Shown one piece after another: positions 23,069 through 30,659 of a DNA stretch of 36,069 nt. The notes under the pieces were generated by a model. It was not told the DNA's origin. It saw nothing but the letters and a program-made list of their open reading frames with translations, and searched no databases. This stretch comes from Chrysochromulina parva (lineage: Eukaryota; Haptophyta; Prymnesiales; Chrysochromulinaceae), in the NCBI GenBank assembly GCA_002887195.1, contig PJAB01000177.1, forward strand, positions 1-36,069, in the 5' to 3' direction. The translations under genes were made by a program, and so were the position numbers. Numbering within the stretch: the stretch's first letter is position 1; each line of letters opens with the position of its first letter.

Positions 23069-23959
23069 ATGTCCCGACCACCACGACCGACGTCAATCGA
23101 TGACGAGCAGGAGGAGGCACCAGCACCGCAGAACATCGGCAGTGCCAACGAGGCGCCGGCTCCGCCACCCAACGAAGATGAGGACGAAGAGGCGCCATCA
23201 ACGCTAGCTGAGGACAACGAGGCACCTCCACCATTCTGTATCGGTGATCGTGTGTGCTGCTACCGCGGCAGGCCTGGATGGTGCCTCGGCGTCGTGAGCC
23301 TGGTAGACGAGCCGCTAGAGGATCCCCTGGGACATTCGACCGACGGCGTCATTCCATATGTCGTCATGCTGGATGGCACACAGAAACTCGTGAGTGTGCC
23401 GGCCGATGATGAGGAATGCATCGTGCCGGAGATGTGCTGGCCCGATAGCTTTGCGGCGTCCGAGGATGGGCCGCTCCCGCCAAGGGTGGGCCCCTCACGC
23501 CACGCACTGCGCTTCGCCGTTGGCGATCACGTCGTGTGCCTCGTGGCAGCAGGTACCTGGCGCAAGCTGAGGTGGGCGGCGGGAGTCGTGGCTGAGCAGT
23601 GGGCGCAGTGTGGCGCATGGGGCGCGGAGGAGGCTGCCGCGTACCGCATTTGCGTCATCGACAGCGGATACAGTGTGCTAGCCTACCGCGACGACCACAG
23701 CCTTGTGCGCGACCCTAAGCTGCAGCACGAAGGGCCTTGTACGCGCGAGGGGCGCGAGCGGTTTCAGCGCAAGCGAGGGCTCGAGGGCGACGGTTGGGAG
23801 ACGGTCGATCAGCAGACGCGTCGCGTGCGCACGGCGGTGGCGCCGCCAGCACCGTCGCCAGCAAGGGCGGTGCATGGCGAGGATGACGGCGATTGGGCGC
23901 TCGAGCTGCTGTGCGGGGACTGCTGCGACCCGTGTGACGATCGTATGCGTGAAACGTGA
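23069..23959 (+). CDS. Protein with two SH3/Tudor-like barrels (296 aa), unknown function
   Basis: The frame opens upstream at a TTG; ATG at 23069 (MSRPPRPTSIDDEQEEAPAP) is taken. After an acidic, Pro-rich N-terminus come two related modules. The first is at about 55-120, with FCIGDRVCCYRGRPGWCLGV, VIPYVVMLDGTQKLVSVPAD and DDEECIVPE. The second is at about 145-215, with LRFAVGDHVVCLVAAGTWRK, WAAGVVAEQW and CVIDSGYSVLAYRDDHSLVR. The layout 'GDxVxC...W..GxVxxxW...Y.VxxDxG....P.DdD..VR' is a small beta-barrel repeat I recall as common in algal proteins, often beside ankyrin or other interaction domains. The C-terminal 70 residues are charged and end in a Cys/Asp-rich motif (ELLCGDCCDPCDDRM) that could bind metal. 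Function is unassigned. Confidence 0.65.
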   Translation: MSRPPRPTSIDDEQEEAPAPQNIGSANEAPAPPPNEDEDEEAPSTLAEDNEAPPPFCIGDRVCCYRGRPGWCLGVVSLVDEPLEDPLGHSTDGVIPYVVMLDGTQKLVSVPADDEECIVPEMCWPDSFAASEDGPLPPRVGPSRHALRFAVGDHVVCLVAAGTWRKLRWAAGVVAEQWAQCGAWGAEEAAAYRICVIDSGYSVLAYRDDHSLVRDPKLQHEGPCTREGRERFQRKRGLEGDGWETVDQQTRRVRTAVAPPAPSPARAVHGEDDGDWALELLCGDCCDPCDDRMRET

Positions 23960-24480
23960 TCATAGTCTACACCGTGCCGGGGTCACTCTCGCGATCCGCT
24001 GCGCGCTGGCGTTTCTCGTTTGAAAGCTGTTAATGCGATTGAAAGCTTTGAGGTGGTATGTGGCGTGTGTACATCGTCACTCACCACTGCCGCCGCGTCC
24101 GCACAGGGCCGGAGGGCGGCAGCACAAGCATCGATACACATAACTCATAAGCTAGAAGGTCAAGGTGGGCGGGCGCCCGCACCGGACCGGACGGTGCGCC
24201 GGGCGGGGTGCCGCGCGTCGCTCCGCCCCACGCCGCGCACCCGGGGGAGCTCAGTCGTCAGTGGGAGCTCAAGGGAGCTTAGTGGACGCTCGGGGGGCGG
24301 GGCGAGTCGCGGGTTCTGGGTACGATTCGCGACATAGCCGCACTCTCGGCGCGAATTTCCCCACCTGCCCCCGGCACCGCTCACCCGCACGGAGTTGGAC
24401 GACTGCTACCGGTTAAACGGCACGCGAGCCTTCTCGCTTCTGCTTCTCCCACACCTCCGCTGCATGCACATCCTCGCTCA
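23960..24480. other. Convergent intergenic region
   Basis: These 521 bp separate converging 3' ends. The sequence is GC-rich in the middle (about 24165-24310), with short gggagctcag-type repeats near 24245-24285. No gene is supported. Confidence 0.5.
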
Positions 24481-26781
24481 TCACAGCGCGTCGAGCACGT
24501 GCTCGAGCTTGATAAGTTCGTCGGCTTCCGCCGTCGCGTAGCGCTCAACGAGCACGTGCACCTCGACGCCGGAGAGCCGTTGGTGGCCGCGGCACGTGAT
24601 TGCGGCGAGCCGCTGGCGCGCGCCGGCCGACCCCTTGCGCGTGTTCGCGCTCTCCGAGCGCGCGTCGAGAGCGAACCGCATCTTACGCATGGCCTCCATG
24701 GTCGCGGGGTCGTCCGGGTCGCCCGGCGCGCGGCGCCGTTCCGGAGCGCCCGGTTGGACGAAACTTGCTCCGCCGCCCATTCGACGGGTGGGCGAGTCGG
24801 GTCCCCGCGTCGCCACAGGGCATGTGACTTCAGGCATGCCACTCCCCTTGAGGAGATCGAAGATATGCATGCGGTCGTCGGAGTCGAGCGCCCAAAAGAC
24901 GCTCGGTCGCGCCGGGCACCAGCACACGTGCACGAGCGCCGCGCCGGGCGCGGCGAAGCCGACGAAGGTGCGCAACGGGCGCGCGTCATCGACGTGATAG
25001 AGCGCCGCGGAGCCGTTGACGCGACCAACCAAGAAGTAGGCCGGTAGCTTGGGGTGGAAGGCGATCGAGGCGACGCCGCTCGCGTTCTGCGGCGCGTCGC
25101 GCGCGGGCACGTCGGTGCCGGGCTCGAAGGCGTCGGGCGAGAGCGGCACGGAGGAGTACCGGGAGCGGTGGAGGAGCTGCGGCAGGTCGGTGCCCACGAC
25201 AACGCGCGTCGGGTCGGTGGGCACGAAGGCGAAGTGGACGCATTTGGTGGGTAGGACCGCCGAATTGCCACGTGCGAGCGGCGCGACGCCGCCCGTCATC
25301 GAAGTCGAGCCGGTCAGCAACAAGCGCTCCTTGCTGCCAACGGCTTGGCCGAGATCATGCGCATCGAGCTCGACAGCCTCGAGCACGAGCCAGATGATGA
25401 GGGTGCCTTCAACGTCGAGGGACGCAATTGAGAGGCTCGCGTCCTCCTGGGCGTCGCCCGAGATGGGCAGCGCCGTGAGGGACGCCACCGGAGACGTGTG
25501 TGAGCTCATGGCGAGGCAGTCGGAGGCGTACGTGGGAGAGCGCAAGTGCAGACGATCAAATGGAGGCTTGTCGCCGAGTTCCACCGACGGGTGGGATGCT
25601 CCCGGCTCGCGAAGGTTCCACAGCTGCACCGCGCCCTCTTCGGTGCCCGCAAATGCGAGGTGTGGCTTCGCCTCGGGCAGCATACAGCAGCTCGGAACTC
25701 CCGCGCATCGCATCATCGCCCAGGGCATCTCGGGCGCATAGATCTTCCAGAGCGCGAGGCAGCCGCCCGCGGCGAGCCGGCGCAGCACAGCGACGTCGCG
25801 CTTGCGGCTGAGCACTTCGGCGGGCGGCTCCTGGTCGAGCGGCTTGCCGTACGCGACCAGCAGCCCGCCGCCCGACGCGTCGAAGGTCAGATCGTGCGGC
25901 ACTCTCTCCCCCAGCGCTGACGGCAGTTGCAGCAGGCTGTGCCGCACCGAGAAGGGGAGGGCGTTCGGCTGCTGGACGGCGTCAGCGCCACTGGCGGCGG
26001 CGATCAGGTTCTCGGAGCACAGGGTCTCGACCACCTGCCCCGCGCTCCCCAGGAAACGGCGCAGGCGGCCGATGTTGGCGGTGAGCAACGTGGCGGTCTG
26101 GGCAGAGGCGCTTGCCTCCAGAGATGACGAGGTCGTACTCGCCACGGTGCCGTCCTCGGGCCACTGGCACGCGAACGCGTCGGTCTCGATCTCCTCGGTC
26201 TGCACGCCCACGCTCACGTCGTCGTCGCCCGTCTGCACGTTCTTGACGCGCTTCGTCCCCGCGTGTCGCGTGTGCAGCTCGTACGGAGTGAGCGGCGGCG
26301 CATCATACAGAGTGATGTCGACCGCGCGCAACTGCAACACCGAGCGAAGTGCCTTGAGCCGCGCCGCTCGCTGCTCCTTGAGCTGGCGCGCCTCATTGCT
26401 CGGCGGCGCGATGAATCGGCGCGGCGCGGGCTCCGCCTTTGCCATCGGCGGCATCATCCTCCCCGACTGTGGTGCCGCCGACGGCCCTCGGCTGATGTTG
26501 GCTTGCTGCAGCGGCTGCGTTTGCGATCCGCCAGCGGCTGGTACCAATGGCTGGCGTGCTGCTTGCTGCCGCCGCTGCTGCGCCCGTTGCGCCGCCTCGG
26601 CCTCGGCCTGCGCCTTTGCGGCCTCAGCCGCGCCTCCTTCGTCGTCTTCAAAATCGTCTGCGAGGGAGGCGAGAGCAAGAGCGACGTGAGCGGGCAAGGG
26701 TCGACCGAGGGGTGATTACGGGCGAACAGAGCGCGCACCGGCCTCGTAGTCTTCGAAGTCCTCATCGTAATCGTCGCCCAT
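24481..26781 (-). CDS. WDR60-like dynein-2 intermediate chain (DYNC2I1), exons 26739-26781 and 24481-26657
   Basis: This is a subunit of the retrograde intraflagellar-transport motor of cilia. The main frame lacks an ATG near its start. A 43-nt first exon with ATG at 26781 joins over an 81-nt intron (26658-26738) to give MGDDYDEDFEDYEADDFEDD and 739 aa in all; an acidic D/E/F/Y-rich start like this is typical of WDR60. After a Gln/Ala coiled stretch, the segment with AVDITLYDAPPLTPYELHTR and the VQTGDDD and VGVQTEE pair matches the WDR60 region before the propeller. WD-type blades follow, seen as GGCLALWKIYAPE, GAVQLWNLREPG, EGTLIIWLVLEA, GSAALYHVDDARPLR and RMHIFDLLKG. The C-terminal helix region ends LIKLEHVLDAL. 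WDR34 or another dynein intermediate chain is the main alternative. Confidence 0.75.
26658..26738 (-). other. Predicted intron (81 nt, phase 1) in the WDR60-like gene
   Basis: On the minus strand the donor is gaggccg|gtgcgcgc and the acceptor is cgcctccctcgcag|acgatttt, with a long CT-rich run. Without splicing, the ATG at 26781 stops after 21 codons. With splicing, two similar acidic stretches (DDYDEDFEDYEA and DDFEDDEGG) become contiguous. Confidence 0.75.
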
Positions 26782-26979
26782 GGGTCTTGGAGGGAGAGAG
26801 GGTCCAGAGAGGCGAGAGGCGTTGGCGTTCACGATGCGAAGTCGGCATGAAAATCACGTTCACAGAGGTTCGAAATGAACAGATCGCTGATCACCTTCAT
26901 GCACCGACCTTGAGTCTCGATGTGACCGAGTTTCTGCATCCGAGTCTTGAGGGGAGTCGAGGGAGTCGAGACGCTTGCG
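26782..26979. promoter_or_regulatory. 198-bp divergent promoter region (WDR60-like and O-methyltransferase genes)
   Basis: This is the gap between coding starts 26781 (-) and 26980 (+). Around 26848-26890 it is less GC-rich. No X-box-like ciliary motif could be assigned with confidence. Confidence 0.35.
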
Positions 26980-27846
26980 ATGAAGTCTAGGCATTCGTCG
27001 TCGGCTAAACCGGTCGACGCGCACTGGAGCATATGCGAGAACGCTACCATGGTTCCACGTTTCAATGCGCGCATGGCACACAATGCTGTAGTCAGGGTGA
27101 ATGCAAATGGCGTTCCGGGTGATGTGGTTGAGCTCGGCGTATGGAAGGGCGGCTTGTCTTGCATGATGGCATTGGCGCAGAGGCTGCACGGCGACTCGGC
27201 GCGCCCTCGAACTCATTGGCTCTTTGACACTTTTGAAGGCATGCCTGCGCCAAGCGGCGACGATGACCGCCGGTCGCGATGGTACTACAGCCGGATCACA
27301 AATGGAACCGCCAAGAGCGCACCAGGAGGCGTGCGCGATGGCAAGTGGGCCTACGCGCCACTCGACGACGTGAGACGGACGATCGCTCGCACTGGCATGC
27401 CAGAGGCTAGCTTCCGCTTTGTCAAGGGTAAAGTCGAGGACACTCTGCGTGATCCATCGATTACACTACCGCGAGCCATCGCCGTGCTCCGCCTCGATAC
27501 TGACTGGTACGAGAGCACACGCGTCGAGCTCGAGGTCCTCTGGCCACTCGTCTCACCGGGAGGGTGGATGTATGTCGACGACTACAGCGCCTTCGGCGGC
27601 TCGCGCAAGGCAGTCGATCAATGGCTGCAACGCAAGGGGTGGGCTACAGAGGCGCAGAGCGCCCACGCCTTCTTGAGGGGATCCGCGCGGCCAAAGGAGG
27701 GCTGTGCCGAGGATCACCTCGGCGCGTTCCAGGTGTGGAAGACGTCGTCGACCCTCGAGAGTGAGATTCGTGAGCGGCCCTTCCAGATCATGCCGCTTGC
27801 TCAGCACTGTGCCCCTCATAGAGCACCTCATCTGGTAGGCAAGTAA
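26980..27846 (+). CDS. TylF/macrocin-O-methyltransferase-like SAM-dependent methyltransferase (288 aa)
   Basis: The open frame begins at a TTG (26947); ATG at 26980 (MKSRHSSSAKPVDAHWSICE) is used. The SAM-binding motif I is GDVVELGVWKGGLSCMMA at about 47-64. It is followed by HWLFDTFEGMPAPSGDD (the TylF-family LFDTFEGMP signature), FRFVKGKVEDTL, IAVLRLDTDWYESTRVELEV, and LVSPGGWMYVDDYSAFGGSR with the Asp-Asp metal-binding pair. Together these identify the TylF family (PF05711), metal-dependent O-methyltransferases named for macrocin methylation and common in sugar or polyketide tailoring. There is no signal peptide, so it is likely cytosolic. Substrate is unknown; a glycan or small-molecule hydroxyl is the family expectation. 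Length is close to the family norm. Confidence 0.85.
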   Translation: MKSRHSSSAKPVDAHWSICENATMVPRFNARMAHNAVVRVNANGVPGDVVELGVWKGGLSCMMALAQRLHGDSARPRTHWLFDTFEGMPAPSGDDDRRSRWYYSRITNGTAKSAPGGVRDGKWAYAPLDDVRRTIARTGMPEASFRFVKGKVEDTLRDPSITLPRAIAVLRLDTDWYESTRVELEVLWPLVSPGGWMYVDDYSAFGGSRKAVDQWLQRKGWATEAQSAHAFLRGSARPKEGCAEDHLGAFQVWKTSSTLESEIRERPFQIMPLAQHCAPHRAPHLVGK

Positions 27847-28803
27847 GTAGCCAAGTAAATGGGTGGGCAAGCGACCAAACGCGCTACATGATTGTGCGAT
27901 CTACAGTGCACAGTAGCCCGATGCGTTTCTGAAGTAAATTCTAAATAGTACCGTGATTATCAAAACACTCCGCAACGCGACGCACCACCAGTGCGAGTCT
28001 GCTCGGCTAGCCTCACGTTGGCTATAGAGTATAGTAAGGCTTTATAGCCTATCTCCGCACTCCGGCAGCCTTCGGCAGCCAGCCCCCCACTCTGCGACCC
28101 TCTCTCAAAAGTCTCTCGTCACCGCGCTCCCATTGTCATTAGTCATCTCTCTCTCCCCGCAATGCACACATACGGATGCCACTTGCCAGTGCAGGCCCGT
28201 CTAACAAAGTACGTGACATAAGTGAGACTGAGACACATCGACATCCTCACTGTGGTGAAGAGCCATCAGAGTCGCTCGCGGCTTGGCGGATGGCGCGCGT
28301 CGCGCCGACACGCACCGCGGCACGCCACGGCGCACCACAGCACACGCGGAGCCGACAGACCCGGCTCACCGGCCGGCGGCGAGCGCGGGCTCCGACCGCC
28401 GCGGGTCGAGCAGCAGCCGCAGCAGGTTTTTTGCTCGGCTTTAACAATTACGGTACCACGCACACACACCACAACCTTAAACGCTCATTCGGAAAGGAAT
28501 GACTCATCGCGCTCGAGGTTTAAGCTCGAGGTGCGACGCGTCCGACCTACTCGCACCGCACCTACACCACAGGGAGACAGGGGGTGACCCTCCGAGGGTC
28601 GCCCTTGACGTTCCTAGGTAGACGCATGGTAGACGGTGCACCGCATGCAAACACCAACGCATGGATAATGACGCTTTACGCCTGACGCCTGAAGCTTGAC
28701 GCGGACGCTTGTCGTTTGACCGCGCACGAATCCCCCTGAAGGTGTGGACAGCCCTTGCGATTTGTCTCAGCGAGCGAAAGCAGTCAAGAAAAAGTGGAGA
28801 CGG
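27847..28803. other. 957-bp convergent intergenic region
   Basis: No gene is supported between the methyltransferase and IQ-protein 3' ends. The left part (27890-28060) is AT-rich, with ggctttatagcc able to form a small hairpin. The right part has GC-rich stretches, a strong hairpin at 28582-28604, a direct repeat gctcgaggt at about 28509 and 28524, and degenerate gacgcctga/gacgcttg words at about 28668-28720. Confidence 0.5.
28582..28604. other. Strong 10-bp hairpin (loop 3)
   Basis: GGGTGACCCT, CCG loop, AGGGTCGCCC: all ten positions pair if one G-T wobble is allowed. It lies about 200 bp beyond the 3' end of the IQ-motif gene and 740 bp beyond the methyltransferase. It could be a structured RNA element or a transcript-end structure; nothing decides which. 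Confidence 0.6.
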
Positions 28804-29175
28804 TCATCTCTTGGAGAACAAGACCGCAGCGCCGGTCTTGATCATGGAGACGAGTACGCCCCCCCCCTTCTTCCCCTTCCTCTTTTTCCGCAGCAAGTAG
28901 CGCCGGTAAGAGTCCTGGATCTTCAACGCCGCCCACGTTCTGAGGTCACGTTTCTTTTGGTCGAGCAGCTGCATCGCTTTCCGGCGCCTCATCGCCGCCT
29001 GCACAAAGATTGCCGCGCCGCGCATCTCTTGAAAGGTCGAATGTTCCGCATGGCCACGGAAAGTCTCTTGGATCAATCGTGCGGCACGGTTCTCCTTTTT
29101 AATCTTGTTCGCCTCTGTGGGGAGGGCCTCGCCGATGGCCACGAAGAGATTTTCCCAAGCATTAGGTTTCGGCAT
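28804..29175 (-). CDS. Small IQ-motif (calmodulin-binding) protein (123 aa)
   Basis: ATG at 29175 starts MPKPNAWENLFVAIGEALPT. Three consecutive IQ-like helices follow: RAARLIQETFRGHAEHSTF (about 31-49), AAIFVQAAMRRRKAMQLL (54-71) and AALKIQDSYRRYLLRKKRK (82-100). The last is closest to the IQxxxRGxxxR consensus (IQDSYRRYLLRKK). IQ motifs bind calmodulin or EF-hand light chains, so this may be a small adaptor in cytoskeletal or calcium signalling. The Gly/Lys linker KRKGKKGGG precedes a short hydrophobic C-terminus (VLVSMIKTGAAVLF). No catalytic domain is present. The first Met is the only plausible start. Confidence 0.7.
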   Translation of the reverse strand: MPKPNAWENLFVAIGEALPTEANKIKKENRAARLIQETFRGHAEHSTFQEMRGAAIFVQAAMRRRKAMQLLDQKKRDLRTWAALKIQDSYRRYLLRKKRKGKKGGGVLVSMIKTGAAVLFSKR

Positions 29176-29443
29176 CTATCCTCCAGCTCTCCGCAAGCAA
29201 TTTCAGCCCCAAGGGGATTTTGGAGACGGCTCCGCCGGGATCCTGGTGCAGCTCTGTATCTCGAGTCGCCGCCGTAAGAGAGGACCCACGAGTTCGCCAA
29301 AAAAGTAAAAGTAGTATTGTACCGGTAAACTTCAGAAACTTTCGCAACTTCCTGAACTCAATGCAAAAGGACAATCATTTTCCGTAATTCGGGGTGTCTG
29401 TACCTTTTCGTTTGTCCGCCGTGGTCTTTCTAATGAGTCTGGG

Positions 29444-30463
29444 TCACACAACTCCTAAATGATACATGGGCCTGCCAGTCAGCGGGCACTGCGAGGGGTG
29501 CCCCAGCGCGCAGTGATGATGCGAAACCGACGATGGCTCGGTCGTGCTGCGATTCAGCTCAGCCACCTCGCGCAGCTGCGAGTTGAAGCGTGATTGAGCT
29601 TGCTCGATCAGGTGTAGGTCGTACTTGTTCAACTCGCGTAGCACCCGGACGGTACGCTCGCCCAGCTGCACCATCCTGCTCGGCGCCGCGCTCGTGCTCA
29701 AGCGCGAGCTCAGCCGCCGTCCATCCCCTTGGAGGTACTTTTTGCGCAGCAATGCCTTCTGGTGGCTGTTGCTGCGGGCTGGCGAGCCACGCCAGCCAAA
29801 CTTGGCGCGCAGGAGCGCAGCACCGTGGTCCTCGAAGCGCTCGATGGGGATCGCCAGCGCGAACGACGCCAGCACATCGGACGCCGCCCGGAAATGAGAC
29901 TCGTTTATCCCACGAAGCGGCAGGAAGAAGGCTGAAGGGCCAAGCAGCAGCCGCGTGAAGAAATTGTCTAGCGCTGCGGTACCAATGAGTGACGATGAGG
30001 TCGAGGTGTTGAAGACGTAGGGCTGCTCGAGGACGCGACGGAGCCACGTGTTGGGCTGCGCAAGCAATCGCAGGGCTAGGCTCTGCAAGCGTGCGATAGG
30101 GTCCCGCAACACCGTAACGTAGGTGAAGGTGTCAAAGCAGTAGGTTGGAAGCAACGTCTCGCTCGCTAGGAAAGTCAGGTTACGACGTCGCGCATACCGT
30201 GCCAATCCCTCGCACCCTGGCTGGTATGGCGCCCGGCACGCTTTCTCGGGCAAAGCGCACGCAGGTGGCCGGCAGAAGCGCCTCCAATCCCATGGGTGCT
30301 GACAATTCAGGTTGCAATTGGAGCCGCACGCAGGCACACGCGAACACGGCTGTTGCTGTGCCCAGCGGCAGAGCGACGTGCCACCCGATGAGGACACGTG
30401 AAAGAAGAAGATGGGCCTCGTTGGGCGCTCGTTCTGGGCCGTCATGGGCTGGAAGGCCTCCAT
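29444..30463 (-). CDS. Sulfotransferase-like protein (carbohydrate sulfotransferase fold), 339 aa
   Basis: The open frame starts with GTG at 30535; I use ATG at 30463 (MEAFQPMTAQNERPTRPIFF). The 5'-phosphosulfate loop IFFFHVSSSGGTSL at about 18-31 and the 3'-phosphate motif YVTVLRDPIARLQSL at about 115-129 define a PAPS-dependent sulfotransferase fold of the heparan-sulfate/Sulfotransfer_2 type. In that family the loop usually reads HVPKTGGTSL; here Lys-Thr is Ser-Ser, removing a lysine that contacts the sulfate donor. Many cysteines (CSRVPACGSNCNLNCQHP) suggest a disulfide-bonded Golgi-lumenal domain, and there are N-glycosylation sites. No N-terminal membrane anchor is visible, so an upstream exon could be missing; a pyrimidine-rich ctctttttcag at 30510-30521 (minus strand) may be its acceptor. 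The acceptor substrate is unknown. Confidence 0.65.
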   Translation of the reverse strand: MEAFQPMTAQNERPTRPIFFFHVSSSGGTSLCRWAQQQPCSRVPACGSNCNLNCQHPWDWRRFCRPPACALPEKACRAPYQPGCEGLARYARRRNLTFLASETLLPTYCFDTFTYVTVLRDPIARLQSLALRLLAQPNTWLRRVLEQPYVFNTSTSSSLIGTAALDNFFTRLLLGPSAFFLPLRGINESHFRAASDVLASFALAIPIERFEDHGAALLRAKFGWRGSPARSNSHQKALLRKKYLQGDGRRLSSRLSTSAAPSRMVQLGERTVRVLRELNKYDLHLIEQAQSRFNSQLREVAELNRSTTEPSSVSHHHCALGHPSQCPLTGRPMYHLGVV

Positions 30464-30659
30464 GTTTGGGTGGGTCGCGCGCGGACGGGAGATCGTTGAC
30501 TCCCACGATAGGCTGAAAAAGAGGCACGCATGCACGTTTTACATGCCCAACACACATGCGGCTTCGAGACTGTGCCGAAGCACCGGTGTCGTGTGCGAGT
30601 TACGTTCCTTTTGCCTTCACCATTTCTTGTTCATTGGTGTGCTGTGAACAGCGATCGCA
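30464..30659. promoter_or_regulatory. 196-bp divergent promoter region
   Basis: This lies between the sulfotransferase-like start (30463, -) and the EF-hand protein (30660, +). It contains attggt at about 30635, an inverted CCAAT-type pentamer 25 bp before the + strand ATG. Its function is not shown. Confidence 0.35.

Noticed and set aside
22927..23217. N-terminal extension of the multipass membrane protein
   Set aside because: Ser/Gly-rich, overlaps the divergent gene's coding region on the other strand, and a good ATG exists at 22926.
28176..28587. Plus-strand frames of about 110-120 codons
   Set aside because: Arg/Thr/His-rich composition with no domain and no ATG context support; treated as intergenic.
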